Positions 19,675 to 30,719 of a stretch of 64,000 bases of DNA are shown here, piece after piece. Position 1 is the stretch's first letter, and each line of letters starts with the position of its first letter. The DNA comes from Methanobrevibacter arboriphilus (GTDB lineage: Archaea; Methanobacteriota; Methanobacteria; Methanobacteriales; Methanobacteriaceae). Made by a program: the position numbers and the translations under genes. The DNA is taken from assembly GCF_019669925.1 (NCBI RefSeq), contig NZ_AP019779.1, positions 744,001-808,000 on the forward strand, given 5' to 3'. The notes under the pieces were generated by a model that had not been told where the DNA came from, did no database searches, and saw nothing but the letters and a program-made list of their open reading frames with translations.

Positions 19675-19989
19675 TTAATCTAACTTAAAATTAGCTTTGA
19701 ATATTTCAGTTAGAACATTTAAATCTTTGTCAAGAATAGGTAAAGAAGTGAAATTCTCTTCTCCTTCATTATAAGAATATTCTGCATCGATTATTTTACC
19801 TTCAGCAGTAGTATAAAATATTATACTATCTCCTTGTTTCTCTGGATCTTTTGTAGGTAAAAATATTTCTACGGATGCTCCCAATTGATCGAAAAACTTT
19901 TCTTTTTCATTTTCATCTTTTGCAACCTTTTTAAATTTTCGGATTCTTGATTTCAATTTTTTTTCTGCAGCTTCTGTAATATCAGCCAT
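19675..19989 (-). CDS. Conserved hypothetical protein, 104 aa
   Basis: I do not recognise this family. The product is charged and soluble, with no membrane segment: a basic N-terminal helix (EKKLKSRIRKFKKVAKDENE) followed by what looks like an alternating beta region (VEIFLPTKD, SIIFYTTAEGKIIDAEYSY) and a C-terminal helix (LDKDLNVLTEIFKANFKL). AGGGTGATATT precedes the ATG, so it is very likely translated. It is flanked by long spacers and has no obvious operon partner. Confidence 0.7.
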   Translation of the reverse strand: MADITEAAEKKLKSRIRKFKKVAKDENEKEKFFDQLGASVEIFLPTKDPEKQGDSIIFYTTAEGKIIDAEYSYNEGEENFTSLPILDKDLNVLTEIFKANFKLD

Positions 19990-20631
19990 AATATCACCCT
20001 TATTCTAATCTAGAAATATATTATAAATAATATATTTTATTATAATAATATAATAAATAATATATCATATTCAATATTATATCATAATCTATAAATCTTA
20101 AAGTATTAAATTTTAAACTATTAGATTTTAAACTATTAGATTTTAAATTCGATCTTTTGTTTTGTATTTTTTTATATTCTAAAATTTATTTCAAGCTTAG
20201 AATATTTACATTTAATATAAAATATAAAACTTATATTCAACATTAAATTTAAGCTATCTAAATTTTAAATTAAATTAATAAAGTAGTATTATTTAATCTT
20301 ATAATAGTATATAAATGTTTATAGAAATTTTTTATAAAAACCTTTTAATACTATGAAATATTTTTGATACAAGTTTTTTTTGAATAAAATAATATTAGAA
20401 TTAAACATTAAGTGAAACAATATTAAATGATAATTAATGACAAATAAAGAAAGATATTAATTAAATAAAAAACTTTTAATAAATGCATTTATACTTTTAT
20501 GAATATATTAATAATATTAATAATTTTTATAAATATATTTATAAAAATTTTTTTAAGTATATTTTTCTATAATTCTTAAATAAATTTCTTTTAAATTAAT
20601 ATCTTACTTATGAAATAAGAAATAGAAATTT
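19990..20631. repeat. AT-rich spacer with 15-nt tandem repeat
   Basis: About 640 nt with no gene. Near 20102-20150 a 15-nt unit (ATTAGATTTTAAACT) occurs two to three times in tandem with one degenerate copy. The remainder is A/T-rich DNA with many short self-complementary runs and no convincing promoter. Confidence 0.55.
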
Positions 20632-21351
20632 TCAATTTAACTTAATAAAACTTTCAATTACATAAATATCTAAATTATCTCCTTTCCACCCAATAGCAAC
20701 ATCTTTATCATTGATAGTAAAATAAGACCATATCATCTGACCAGTGAAATTCTGAGTAGAATAATTATCATACTGAACTATTCTTAGATTTTTACCAAGT
20801 AACATTATATTTGTATCATTAACAACATTATCATTAGCATACTCATAATTGATACGGTTTAAAGGATTTTCAACATTAGAATCATTAGTTACAACAATAG
20901 AAAATGAACTATTTCTTGCAAAAAGTTGTGAAAAGTTATCATAATCCACAAAATCGACTGATTTATTAGCTGTTAAATTCAAATAGCCTTCAATACTATC
21001 ATATTCTGTTTTATTATTAATAATGACAAAATCATCATAATCTGATTTAATAAAACCTTGAAGTCCGTTGATAGTTATTTTAGAATAACCTTCTTTTGGT
21101 TCAATTTTTATATCAGAATTATTTTTAGTAGTTGAATTATTTTCAGCAGTTATATTTTTCGATGTAGTTGAATTATCATTACTATTGTTTGAAAACGTTT
21201 CAGTAATTGGCTCAAATACATCTGGCGCTAATATAGATAAAGAAGTAATTCCTACAACCAATATAACAATTATTACCAATAAACCAGGAAGGACACTTCT
21301 ACTTCCTTTTTTACCCTTATATATACCATCATCATCGTTCTTTTTTGATAT
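20632..21351 (-). CDS. Membrane-anchored protein of unknown function, about 240 aa
   Basis: A short cytosolic N terminus (SKKNDDDGIYKGKKGSRS), one hydrophobic segment (LPGLLVIIVILVVGITSLSI), an Asn/Ser/Thr-rich linker of about 40 residues with many N-x-S/T sites, and an extracytoplasmic domain of about 140 residues ending in GDNLDIYVIESFIKLN. The end resembles the smaller anchored protein at 50848, so both may belong to one family. The frame is open to a TTG at 21372, but no Shine-Dalgarno precedes it. GGGGTG lies inside that extension and sits 5 nt before an ATA at 21351, which I list as the probable start. Confidence 0.6.
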   Translation of the reverse strand: MSKKNDDDGIYKGKKGSRSVLPGLLVIIVILVVGITSLSILAPDVFEPITETFSNNSNDNSTTSKNITAENNSTTKNNSDIKIEPKEGYSKITINGLQGFIKSDYDDFVIINNKTEYDSIEGYLNLTANKSVDFVDYDNFSQLFARNSSFSIVVTNDSNVENPLNRINYEYANDNVVNDTNIMLLGKNLRIVQYDNYSTQNFTGQMIWSYFTINDKDVAIGWKGDNLDIYVIESFIKLN

Positions 21352-21372
21352 AATTACACCCCATAAATGCAA

Positions 21373-21754
21373 TTATTATATAATTATTATGTATATTTAT
21401 TAATATAATTATTATGAATTATTATGTAAATTATAATATTTCATAATAATTTATTTTATGTAATAGTTTATTTTATGTAATAATTTATTTTTATATAAAC
21501 TTATTTTTATAGTAGCTTATTAAAAATATAAGTAACTATGTAATAATTTGTATTTAATTATATATAAAATATAAATAAAATCATGTTATTAATAAAATGA
21601 TAATAATATAATGATGGAATAAAATGATAATAAAAGGTAATAATAAAATGATAATAAAATGATAATAAAAGGATAATAAAAGGTAATAATAAAATGATAG
21701 AATAAAATAATATAATAAAAGATATTAATAAAAATAAGTATAGTGATAAATTAT
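21373..21754. repeat. AT-rich spacer with short tandem repeats
   Basis: 382 nt with no gene. From about 21590 to 21712 there is an array of AAAATGATAATA and AAAGGTAATAATA units in irregular alternation. It lies upstream of the anchored-protein gene and just after the rqcH stop. Confidence 0.55.
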
Positions 21755-23773
21755 CTAGGAATCAACAATATCACATTTACCAGATGGTAAAACTCTCACA
21801 ACATCATCTAAACTGATTATGTTATCTTCATTAATCTTATGCAAAATTTTTTTAGCTATAGCCTCTTTTTTTGTATAGCCGGGTTTTATAATAACATAAT
21901 TATCTGTATGAGAACTCACTGCATCAACTGGACCTGCCATGATTCTTTTTCCTTCATAATCAACAATACCTACTGCAATTTTTAAATTCAATCCACGAAT
22001 ATGATTCCTATTTCCTCGAATTATAAATGAACCTTTAGCTACAAACTCACCAGACTCTGGAGTTTTTGAAACTTGATCCGGATTAACCCAATATACATCC
22101 TGAGTTCCATAATTTTTTGACCATGCACTTGAAAATGAAGCTGCGAAAATTGCAGATTCTTTAAGGGTATTGTCATTTACTTTATTACCTTCAGTTTTTA
22201 TTACTACTGAAGATGCTCCATGTATATCAGAATGAAGATATATATCATTATTATCTAAGTATTTCTTAACAACCGCCTCATTAGTATTTGCATCACGACC
22301 ACCAATAACAAGAAAATTGTCAGAAGTAACAAACCATCTCAATTTTTCATACCAAGTAAGCTCCTTTTTAACTCTCTTTTGTGGAACCATAATATTATCC
22401 ATAGCTATATCTCTCTTATCCTCCATTTTTTTTAGTTGCTTTTCAGTATTTTCAATAGCTATTAAAGCACCTTCAATCTTTCTTTTAGCTTTTTTAGCTT
22501 TTTCATAATACATTTCAGCATTTTCAGGAATAGGAATCTTAGAATCAATAGAAATTTTTTCACCATCAATATCGAGAACTAAATTACCTAACTTATCCAT
22601 AGAATCTACAATCTGAGCTTCATCCATCCCCGATTTTTTAGCATCCTTTAATGTTTTAGATATCTGTTTCCAAGGATATTCTTTAGATCTTGCATTTTGA
22701 ATAACATTTAAAAGATTTTCAATTTGAGAATAATTTGCATATAAAAGATCCCCCTTTTGTTTAGAAACTTTTATAGTATTTTTAAATCCATTTAATGTTT
22801 CATTTTGTATTTTAAGCCTTTTTTCATATTTTCCAACTTTTTTATCCCATATATCTTCTTGAACACCTTTAATTTCATCTTTGATTCTTTTTGAAAAAAA
22901 TTCATCAGCAGCTTCATTGAAAGTGTCAAAATATTCTCTTTTATATTCATTATTATCTTCATAAAGTTGAAGATTTAAAGGTAAAACATCTTCTTTTGGT
23001 TTATTTATTTTATTTAAATCTTTAGAGCTATCTGAAACATTATCATTTCTTATAACAATGTTTGGATTAATCTTATGATTTTTTAAAGGATTAAATATAT
23101 CTAAAATTGTTTCATAAATCTTATTAATTTCTTCATCTCCTAAATTAGAAGATATAGTCTTTTTATCTATACCTGATCTTAAAACAATTTCTTCAGAATA
23201 TACTCCTCCTAAACCACTTCGAGCTAATGTTCTTATTAAATCTGTATTAGAATCATTAAATAATTGGATTAAATCCTTTTTTTGAAGTTCAAGAGGATTT
23301 ATACCTCTTTTTGGAGGATATTTATATTCTTTTTTAGAACTAATATCTCTATCACTCCATTGCTTTCTTTTCAAAGGAATAACAATATTACCCGCTTCAT
23401 CTAAAAGGATTATATTACCTTTAGAAAACAACTCAATCACAAGAGTGTAAGTTTTTTCTTTTTTGATTTTTATTTCAACAACACGATCAAAATTATGCTG
23501 TTTAATAGAAACAATATTAGCTCCTTTCAAGTGTTTTCTAAGAACCATTGGGAATGAAGGAGGGATTTTTGGATTATCTAAAGGATATCTAGTAGTATGA
23601 ATCCTTACACCTGCTTGAAATACAACATCAACTCTTCCAGTACCTCTTACATGAAATCTCATAATAACAGTATCTTTAGTAGGTTGAAAGGATTTATCTA
23701 CTCTTGCACCTTCTAAAATTTCATTTAATTCATAACATATAGCATTAATATCCACATTTGACATTGTTTTCAT
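21755..23773 (-). CDS. rqcH: Ribosome rescue protein RqcH (NEMF/Rqc2/NFACT family)
   Basis: Binds stalled 50S subunits carrying peptidyl-tRNA and, in its family, directs C-terminal tailing of the nascent chain. The 672 residues show NFACT-N ([54 protein letters not shown]), the long coiled-coil middle (about 300-470, Lys/Glu-rich) and NFACT-R ([49 protein letters not shown]). The His-x-Asp-x-His-Gly-Ala region of NFACT-R is intact. Length is normal for archaeal members. Starts at residue 1 or 4 are both possible. Confidence 0.9.
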   Translation of the reverse strand: MKTMSNVDINAICYELNEILEGARVDKSFQPTKDTVIMRFHVRGTGRVDVVFQAGVRIHTTRYPLDNPKIPPSFPMVLRKHLKGANIVSIKQHNFDRVVEIKIKKEKTYTLVIELFSKGNIILLDEAGNIVIPLKRKQWSDRDISSKKEYKYPPKRGINPLELQKKDLIQLFNDSNTDLIRTLARSGLGGVYSEEIVLRSGIDKKTISSNLGDEEINKIYETILDIFNPLKNHKINPNIVIRNDNVSDSSKDLNKINKPKEDVLPLNLQLYEDNNEYKREYFDTFNEAADEFFSKRIKDEIKGVQEDIWDKKVGKYEKRLKIQNETLNGFKNTIKVSKQKGDLLYANYSQIENLLNVIQNARSKEYPWKQISKTLKDAKKSGMDEAQIVDSMDKLGNLVLDIDGEKISIDSKIPIPENAEMYYEKAKKAKRKIEGALIAIENTEKQLKKMEDKRDIAMDNIMVPQKRVKKELTWYEKLRWFVTSDNFLVIGGRDANTNEAVVKKYLDNNDIYLHSDIHGASSVVIKTEGNKVNDNTLKESAIFAASFSSAWSKNYGTQDVYWVNPDQVSKTPESGEFVAKGSFIIRGNRNHIRGLNLKIAVGIVDYEGKRIMAGPVDAVSSHTDNYVIIKPGYTKKEAIAKKILHKINEDNIISLDDVVRVLPSGKCDIVDS

Positions 23774-24299
23774 TGGTAAAACCCTTTTAATTCATATTAT
23801 AAAGTTAATCATGATATTTTAAATTTTATAAATTATAAATATATAATAAATTAGTTATATACTAATTTAAGTAATCAAATAAATTAATGTTGTCAATTTA
23901 TATTAATAAAAAAATAATTATCAGTTAATATATTTCTAATAAAATACTTATTAATAAAAGACTTCAATAAAGTAATTATTAAAAATAAATTTCTAATAAA
24001 ATAATTAAATTTAGTTTTTTTAAACAAAGTAAAAAAATAAGTAAATTATATTAATCTTGATGAGTTTTTAAGAAATCTTTTAAAACACAGTTATATTTAT
24101 AAGCTACATATTTAATATATGATAATCATATATTAATTAATTTATAAAATAAATCAATAAAATAATTAAACCACTAAATATATTAAATACTAAATATATT
24201 AAATTAATAAATATTAAATTGATAATAACTTATTGATGATAATACTTTATTTAATAATAAATTTAACTTATTATAATCTTTATTTATGGAGGAAACTTA
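23774..24299. other. AT-rich divergent spacer, no gene
   Basis: 526 nt between rqcH (leftward) and a small membrane protein gene (rightward). Both promoters must lie here, but I cannot single out TATA boxes in the AT background. A direct repeat of ACTAAATATATTAA occurs twice near 24172-24200. A GGAGG Shine-Dalgarno lies at 24289-24293. Confidence 0.55.
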
Positions 24300-24593
24300 A
24301 TGGAGATAGATACTGGTGTTAAAATCACCTCAATACATATTGTAGCTGCTATAATTACAGGTTACATAACTTCCTTAATAAGTTTAGGAATGGTACCAGG
24401 AATTGGTCAAAACGACCTTATAGCAGGTGTAATTGGAATTATTGTACTTTATGCAATGGGTCAACTATGCGATAGATTATTTGGAAAACAAGAAGGATTC
24501 ACAAAATGGTTATGGGATGGAATTGTTCCATTTGCATTTGCATGGTTTGTAGTTTGGACTCTTATAATAAATTATGCACCCGTAATTTTCTAA
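24300..24593 (+). CDS. Small membrane protein, possibly EMC6-like
   Basis: 97 residues with three hydrophobic segments: IHIVAAIITGYITSLISLGM (12-31), DLIAGVIGIIVLYAMGQL (39-56) and WDGIVPFAFAWFVVWTLII (72-90), joined by short loops; the C terminus is hydrophobic. GGAGG precedes the ATG. Size and layout fit the archaeal small proteins annotated as EMC6-like (DUF5379), related to a subunit of the ER membrane protein insertase. I make that assignment from memory of the family pattern only. It is a single gene on its own transcript. Confidence 0.65.
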   Translation: MEIDTGVKITSIHIVAAIITGYITSLISLGMVPGIGQNDLIAGVIGIIVLYAMGQLCDRLFGKQEGFTKWLWDGIVPFAFAWFVVWTLIINYAPVIF

Positions 24594-24805
24594 AATTATT
24601 TTTTATTAAATTACTTAAATTCTTCTAAATATTATTTATTTTTCCAAATATTAATTAATCTAATTATTAATTAAATTTCCAAATAATTATTTGAATTTTC
24701 TTAAATTCATTTTTTTTTATTATTAACTTTTAAATTTTATATTATTATTTTTTATATTATTTTTATACTTTTTTATAATAAAATTAAAGTTTTTATATTT
24801 TGAAC

Positions 24806-26692
24806 TTATATTCCTGGCAAATAAAAAATCCATACAAAGACAAACAATATTGCTAAGATAAATATAATAGGAGCCATTATTTTACTAACAGCTACAATCG
24901 AACTAATTGTTGAAACTAATTCTATAGAGTTATTAGGTCCAAAGGTATTAAGCCCAACAATTCTTTCAACAGAACAACCCACTTCCACAGGTTCTAAATC
25001 ATTAATAGCATCTTTAATACTAGTTTTAATGTAATTAATTATTTCTTCTCTTTTAGTAAGACCTACTGGGTTATATCCATTAGATAAAGTATTTACGAAA
25101 TGAGTATCTGTTGTCATAACCTCAACTTCATCTATAGGCAATTCATCATCAGATTTAATAGCTTTAATGATTTCTTCTCTAAAACCTATCTCCATATTGT
25201 TTGAATCTAAAAGAATATAAGCCATTTTTTGGTCTTGAGCTTCTATAACCATTAATTTAAGACCACTCTCACCAACACCATTGTTTTTATCTAAGTCTTC
25301 CATTAAATCCTCTGCACAGCCTATTTTAATCCCTTTTTCAGTAGAATGACATTTAATTTTATCAATAGCATCTAAAAGGTGAAATACTTCAGGATTTCCT
25401 GGAAGTACTCTGCCTTTTTCTTCATTAAAAGAATTATGACAATCTACTATAACACTGTTTTTAACATTACAATGTTTCTTACTTTGACTCATCATAGATA
25501 AACCTACGCCAAACTCAATATCATCACTACCAAAAGGAGCAAAGGTACTTAACATAACCATACTATCATTAAAAAATTGAATTCCAACCTTAGCATTTAC
25601 TTCACAATACCTTAAAAATTTACTAGCCTTATCGCCATAATTAATATCTTTTAAAGCATTTTTAACCGTATCTTCAATTTTATTAATCTCTTTTTGAGAA
25701 ACAGGGTTGAAATCATGAGTAGAAGGGCCATGAGCAACCATAGTAAAATTTTCAAATCTATCTGCAAGGATTGTAGGCATATTAGAACCACCAATACTTC
25801 CAATAGGACCTGGATGAACACAAGGACTAATAAAAAGAGATTTTATATTAGTTTCTGAGTAGTTAATTTCTTCAACAGATTCGTTTTTATCAGGAGGATT
25901 TTTAATCTTTCTTCTAAAACTAACAATACCAACCAATGTATCAATTGGTTCTCCAATATCTTCAAATATCTTTTCAAGAGAACCACTACCATCACTAAGA
26001 TGAGATATAAATAGACTAACAAAATCTAAAAGACCAATACCTAAATTTTTTCTCATAGGAGACTCAATTACTGCTACAAATGAGTATATAGCTAGTAAAA
26101 AGATTATATTAGCAACAATAACCTTTACAAATAATGATAAAAATCCAAACTCAAATACTTTATCTGCACTTCCAAGAAAAAGCACTACAACCAACATAGC
26201 TAAGATTAATAAAGGCTGTAAACAAGCTACAATTGCTGATTTAAAGAGTCCTATAGATGAGGTACTCCAAAAAACAAAAATTAAAAAAGCAAAAACAAGG
26301 ACACAACCAAACAAAACAGCGTTAGTTAATAGTTCTATATTAAATATTGAAGATATTATAGTTCCTATAATAGCAATTAAAACTACTAAAACCATAGACA
26401 TAAGAGCTAAAAGCATTGAATGTTTTGTTTTTAAATTAATACCTTTCATTGAAGTTATTAGCTGTTGACTTAAAGCTCCCCCAATAATAGAACTAATACC
26501 AAAAGCTCCAAAGCCAAATGCACCACCATAAAATATTTTTTCAAGAACAGTTAAATTCATAGAAGGATCAATAAAAAAAATCAATACTCCAGATATAAAA
26601 CTAATAAATATCATGGAAAAGATTGATATTTTAGTGCTAGGGAATGTTCTAATATATTTTGATAAACCTGCTACATTACTCATACTTGACAT
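24806..26692 (-). CDS. DUF2070 family membrane protein
   Basis: Large archaeal integral membrane protein of unknown function, 628 residues. Residues 20-220 hold about seven hydrophobic helices, followed by a soluble domain of about 380 residues and a final helix (APIIFILAILFVFVWIFYL). The soluble part contains conserved-looking motifs with histidines: FISPCVHPGPIGSIGGSNMP, FTMVAHGPSTHDFNPV and VIVDCHNSFNEEKG, together with MTTDTHFVNTLSNGYNPVG. Their spacing suggests a metal-dependent or hydrolase-like site, but this is inference. AGGTG precedes the ATG. No operon partner. Confidence 0.85.
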   Translation of the reverse strand: MSSMSNVAGLSKYIRTFPSTKISIFSMIFISFISGVLIFFIDPSMNLTVLEKIFYGGAFGFGAFGISSIIGGALSQQLITSMKGINLKTKHSMLLALMSMVLVVLIAIIGTIISSIFNIELLTNAVLFGCVLVFAFLIFVFWSTSSIGLFKSAIVACLQPLLILAMLVVVLFLGSADKVFEFGFLSLFVKVIVANIIFLLAIYSFVAVIESPMRKNLGIGLLDFVSLFISHLSDGSGSLEKIFEDIGEPIDTLVGIVSFRRKIKNPPDKNESVEEINYSETNIKSLFISPCVHPGPIGSIGGSNMPTILADRFENFTMVAHGPSTHDFNPVSQKEINKIEDTVKNALKDINYGDKASKFLRYCEVNAKVGIQFFNDSMVMLSTFAPFGSDDIEFGVGLSMMSQSKKHCNVKNSVIVDCHNSFNEEKGRVLPGNPEVFHLLDAIDKIKCHSTEKGIKIGCAEDLMEDLDKNNGVGESGLKLMVIEAQDQKMAYILLDSNNMEIGFREEIIKAIKSDDELPIDEVEVMTTDTHFVNTLSNGYNPVGLTKREEIINYIKTSIKDAINDLEPVEVGCSVERIVGLNTFGPNNSIELVSTISSIVAVSKIMAPIIFILAILFVFVWIFYLPGI

Positions 26693-27428
26693 TAATTAAC
26701 ACCTAACTCTGCTTCAAATAAAAACAATTTATAGACAATGCTAAATATTTAGTTTTCTAATATTTTTCTAATTAATACTAATCAATTTATTCAAATTAAC
26801 CTATTCTAATATAAATCTATCTAATATAATATTATTCTAATATAATCTATCTAATATAACTTATTATGATATAAAATTATTTTAATATAATATTGTTTTG
26901 ATTATTAATATTAATATAATAATATATAATAATTTTATTTAAAAATAACCATATAATATAATTAAAAATCAATCTTATTTATATAATGATTTTTATTTGT
27001 AATATTGAATAAATTAAATAAAATATTGAATAAATCTTAAATTAGATAATATCTTAAATAAATTTAATACTGTTTATTGAATAATTATTATTAAAAATAT
27101 AGTTTTACAAAAAATGTATTTTTATAATATAATTATATTCTAAAATTATATTAATATTTAGATATTAATATTTAGATATTATAGTTATTAAATATATTAT
27201 CTAATTTCAATATAAAAATTAATATATAATAAATAATAAAGAAAATATGAGTGGATAATTAAAATATAAATTAATTATTGAAAATTAAGTAGATAAGAAT
27301 TTAAATAGAATCTTAATTTGAAATCTAATTATAAATCAAGATTAAACAATGAAAAATATAATTTTAGAATATAATTATATTAATAAAGCATTTGGAAAAA
27401 TATTTTTAATAAATTTTTAGGTGGTTTT
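26693..27428. other. AT-rich divergent spacer, no gene
   Basis: 736 nt between divergent genes, the longest plain spacer in this part. It carries loosely repeated CTAATATAATCTAT units at about 26800-26870 and otherwise A/T runs. AGGTGG at 27419-27424 is the Shine-Dalgarno of the fumarase subunit gene. Confidence 0.55.
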
Positions 27429-27977
27429 TTGAAAAAATTAATTGCTCCTGTGAGTTTCAATGATATAAAAAATTTAAAAGCTGGAGATATTGTTACTATT
27501 AGCGGAAAAATCATTACAGCTCGAGATCAAGCTCATAAAAGAATGATAGAAGAAGGAAAAGATAAAATACCTTGTGATATTGAAGGATCTGCCATATTCC
27601 ATGCTGGACCAATCATTACAGGAGATGAAACATCTGGATTTGAGATAGTAGCTATTGGACCAACAACAAGTATGAGAATGAATCCTTATGAAAAAGAAGT
27701 AATCGAAATGGGATCAAAAGTTATAATTGGAAAAGGAGGAATGGACAATACTGTTAAAGAGGCTTTAGAAAATGAAGGTGCAATTTATCTTGTTGCAGTT
27801 GGAGGTTGTGCTGCTCTTTATGTTGATTCAATAAAAAATATAGATAATGTTCATTGGCTTGATTTAGGAATGCCAGAAGCCATTTGGGAATTAGAAGTTG
27901 AAAATTTTGGACCTCTTATCGTAGCTATGGATTCTCATGGAAATAATCTTTTTAATAGTCCAAAAAAACAAAGTTAA
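27429..27977 (+). CDS. fumB: Fumarate hydratase class I, beta subunit
   Basis: C-terminal (beta) subunit of the two-subunit Fe-S fumarase/tartrate dehydratase family, which interconverts fumarate and malate in the reductive branch of the TCA pathway. The 182 residues include ITARDQAHKRMIEEGK, IFHAGPIITG, GPTTSMRMNPYE, VIIGKGGM and AVGGCAALYV, all diagnostic of the beta domain. The start is a TTG (27429) 4 nt after an AGGTGG Shine-Dalgarno. The alpha subunit gene is not in the window. Confidence 0.9.
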   Translation: MKKLIAPVSFNDIKNLKAGDIVTISGKIITARDQAHKRMIEEGKDKIPCDIEGSAIFHAGPIITGDETSGFEIVAIGPTTSMRMNPYEKEVIEMGSKVIIGKGGMDNTVKEALENEGAIYLVAVGGCAALYVDSIKNIDNVHWLDLGMPEAIWELEVENFGPLIVAMDSHGNNLFNSPKKQS

Positions 27978-28023
27978 AATTATTAAAAATTGAAAAATAG
28001 TAAAATTATTAAAAATAGAAGAG

Positions 28024-28383
28024 CTAATCCTTTTTATCTTCCTTTCTACTTTTTTTTAAAAGAGAGTTTATATTTATAGCATAATTTCCTTCTTTATCAG
28101 AATAAACATCAGTTTCTCCTTCTAAAATATGTTGAAGATTTACTTCATAAACACCTTTATCTTCTACTTTTATGCTCTCAACAGAATTTTTATTAATACT
28201 TAATTTTTCTTCAGAGGATAGATCTTCAGATGATGGATTTTCTTTTTCTTCTTTCTCTCTACGTTTTTTCTCTTCAATAGCCTTAGTATTAACAAATTTG
28301 AAAAGTTTACTCCCACAATTCGGACATCCCTCTAATAAATCATCACCTTCTAATTCTGTTCCACACTTACTACATATATTCAA
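28024..28383 (-). CDS. arvC: Zinc-ribbon protein of the OapC/ArvC family (DUF2072)
   Basis: About 119 residues with an N-terminal zinc ribbon (CSKCGTE and GCPNCGSKLF), a Lys/Glu-rich linker and a C-terminal part (GVYEVNLQHILEGETDVYSD). It is third in a minus-strand series GTPase-DUF2073-zinc ribbon, the arrangement reported in euryarchaea for the ArvABC genes needed for extracellular vesicle formation in Haloferax. The frame is open to a Met 15 codons upstream through a hydrophobic run, but GGTGA lies 5 nt before the TTG at 28383, giving MNICSKCGTE, so the shorter start is preferred. Link to vesicles is inferred from the family. Confidence 0.8.
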   Translation of the reverse strand: MNICSKCGTELEGDDLLEGCPNCGSKLFKFVNTKAIEEKKRREKEEKENPSSEDLSSEEKLSINKNSVESIKVEDKGVYEVNLQHILEGETDVYSDKEGNYAININSLLKKSRKEDKKD

Positions 28384-28532
28384 ATAAATCACCATTAATA
28401 AAAAAATAAATAATAAAAAAATAATCAACTTAATAAATTAAACTTAATACTAATAATAAAACAGATAAATCCTATAAAAATTATATAAAAATAATATAAA
28501 GGATATTATAAAGATATTATATTGATAAAAAT

Positions 28533-28883
28533 TTAATTATTAAGATCAGCAACCATAGATAAAAGATTAGATTGTTTTTTAACCGTTTTCATAACATTAG
28601 CAGGGCCAATAATTGTAATAACAACAGTTCTCTTCTTTGATAAACCAAAAAATGAAGCAGAATCTTTTTCTAATGTATGGACATCAATACCAACAAAATT
28701 TTCAATATCAATTTCTCTCATAGTAGTTTCAATAAGCTCTGCTCTTTCTGAAGGAGTTAGTCCACCTTCCATAACAACAACAGCGCCATTCTTAACCTTA
28801 TCAATAATCATGTAAATTTTTTCCATGCTTGTGACATTTTCAAGAGCTTCGGAGGATATGAAATCCATTTTTAGTCCTTCCAT
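28533..28883 (-). CDS. arvB: DUF2073 family protein (OapB/ArvB)
   Basis: 116 residues starting [20 protein letters not shown]. It has a compact alpha/beta pattern: [58 protein letters not shown] lies 9 nt before the ATG at 28883; the longer frame to 28913 would overlap the upstream GTPase gene and is not needed. It lies between the GTPase and the zinc-ribbon gene and is expected to be the partner of that GTPase. Biochemical role unknown. Confidence 0.82.
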   Translation of the reverse strand: MEGLKMDFISSEALENVTSMEKIYMIIDKVKNGAVVVMEGGLTPSERAELIETTMREIDIENFVGIDVHTLEKDSASFFGLSKKRTVVITIIGPANVMKTVKKQSNLLSMVADLNN

Positions 28884-28896
28884 TTTATACACTCTC

Positions 28897-29511
28897 CTAA
28901 TTAAACTTATCAAACATTGCTTTATAAAGTTCTTCTATTTTTTCGCCATTCAAAGCAGAAATAGGAACAACAGTGTGCTGTGGGAAAACTGAAACTATTT
29001 TATCAGGATTAGAATTTTCAATATCAATTTTATTAGCTACCACAATGAAAGGGATATTCCTTGCTTCTAAATTACCAATTATAGTTATATTAGTTTGTGT
29101 TAGGGGATCAGAAGTAGCATCAACAACAAGAAGAACCCCTGTAACATCATCTAACCATTTAATTGCTTCAATAATTCCCTTAGTTGCTTCTTTAGCTCTG
29201 TTTTTCGCCTCATCCTCTTCTAATCCAAACTCTAAAAAGTTTTGATAATCAATTTTAGTAGCTATCCCAGGAGTATCAATAATATCAAAATCTAATTCAT
29301 TTTCCCCATCTTTAATTACTACTTTTTCTTGTTTTAAAACAGTCCTAGTTTCATGTGGAATATTAGAAGCTGAACCAATATCTTTTCCCATCCAATCTTT
29401 AGCTATTTGATTAGCTAAAGTTGTTTTACCAGAATTGGGATGTCCATAAAGTCCTATACTGACTTTTTTATTTCTTTTAAATAAATTTTTTATAAAATCA
29501 AATAAACCCAT
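28897..29511 (-). CDS. arvA: Era-like small GTPase (ArvA type)
   Basis: 204-residue GTPase with every G motif: P-loop GHPNSGKT (23-30), a G2 Thr region, DTPGI for G3, VVANKID for G4 and PISALNG for G5. The N terminus [13 protein letters not shown] is amphipathic and basic and could touch the membrane. GTGATAAA precedes the ATG. It heads the three-gene set with DUF2073 and a zinc-ribbon protein; in Haloferax the corresponding GTPase drives vesicle formation, so a similar membrane role is plausible here. The sequence alone shows only GTP binding. Confidence 0.85.
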   Translation of the reverse strand: MGLFDFIKNLFKRNKKVSIGLYGHPNSGKTTLANQIAKDWMGKDIGSASNIPHETRTVLKQEKVVIKDGENELDFDIIDTPGIATKIDYQNFLEFGLEEDEAKNRAKEATKGIIEAIKWLDDVTGVLLVVDATSDPLTQTNITIIGNLEARNIPFIVVANKIDIENSNPDKIVSVFPQHTVVPISALNGEKIEELYKAMFDKFN

Positions 29512-29843
29512 TTTATCACTCAGAATAAATAATGAATTAAAAACTCTAATGATTATATTAATATTTATATTAAATATATTTATATCAAATATGTTTATAA
29601 AGTATGTTTTATATCGAATATGTTATATTAATATTATTTTAAATATTATTCAAAAATAATTATTACTAAAATAATTGTTAATATTATAATTATTAGTATT
29701 ATAAATATTAGTATTATAATTATTAGTATTATATTTAATTATTATTATAGTAATTATTATCCTAATTATTAATACAATTGAAAACTCCATTATTAAGATT
29801 ATATTATTATGCAATTTATAACATGTAATACTTATATAATAAA
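29512..29843. repeat. AT-rich spacer with short tandem repeats
   Basis: 332 nt with no gene. About 29680-29735 repeats ATTATTAGTATTATAA three to four times with small changes. The promoter of the GTPase operon is probably in its left half but cannot be picked out. Confidence 0.5.
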
Positions 29844-30554
29844 CTATATTTTTTGAGATTTAAAAGTTTCTCCTGGATTTAGAATAACAACTTGTATTTC
29901 AGGAGTCATTTGCATCACAAAATTAGAAAATATAGCTGTATTTTGTTCAATTATTGGGAAAGTATTATAATGCATTGGAATAACTACATTAGGAGAAATC
30001 CATTTTGTAGCTATAGATGCTTCAAATGGACCCATAGTGAATTTATCCCCAATTGGCAATAAAGCGATATCTGGTTTGTAAATATCTCCAATCACCTTTT
30101 CCATATCACCAAATAGACCAGTATCTCCAGCATGAAATATTTTAGTTCCTTCTTCAGAAGTTATAAGAAAACTAGTTGGGCATCCACCAGGAATGATTTC
30201 TTCTAAGAAATCTAAAGTTGAAGAATGTTTTGCATCAAGCATAGTAATTTTTATATCTTGTATATAAATTGATCCACCCATATTCATTCCCACAGACTCT
30301 AATCCTTGCTTTGATAAAAATAAAGAAACCTCATGGTTTCCAATAATCTTTGCACCAGTTCTATTAGCTATTTCCATAGCATCTCCAAAATGATCAGCAT
30401 GTCCATGAGTTACCAAAATTAAATCTGCTTCAATTTCCTCAACAGGAATATTACATGAAGGATTATTGCTTATAAAAGGATCTATTAAAATCTTAAGTCC
30501 TTTATCTGAGATTATTTCAAAGGCAGAGTGCCCTAACCAAGTAATTTCTACCAT
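29844..30554 (-). CDS. UPF0173 metal-dependent hydrolase (metallo-beta-lactamase fold)
   Basis: 236-residue MBL-fold hydrolase. The metal-binding motif THGHADH is at residues 49-55, with further ligands expected at the GNHEV, HAGDTG and PMHYNTF segments. The start [14 protein letters not shown] and the IDPFISNNP loop are typical of UPF0173. GTGGTGAA precedes the ATG. Substrate is unknown; the fold is found in hydrolases of esters, lactones and nucleic acids. It stands alone. Confidence 0.88.
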   Translation of the reverse strand: MVEITWLGHSAFEIISDKGLKILIDPFISNNPSCNIPVEEIEADLILVTHGHADHFGDAMEIANRTGAKIIGNHEVSLFLSKQGLESVGMNMGGSIYIQDIKITMLDAKHSSTLDFLEEIIPGGCPTSFLITSEEGTKIFHAGDTGLFGDMEKVIGDIYKPDIALLPIGDKFTMGPFEASIATKWISPNVVIPMHYNTFPIIEQNTAIFSNFVMQMTPEIQVVILNPGETFKSQKI

Positions 30555-30719
30555 TTCACCACTTCTTATAATAAAATACCTTATTTCTAAATATTAGCTA
30601 ATAACTATCAACCTATAATAAATATTAGCATATAAAATATAAAAATATAAAGTATAATAAATATCAATCTATAATAAATATGTATCTATAATATTATTCT
30701 ATAATAAATATTAACCTAG

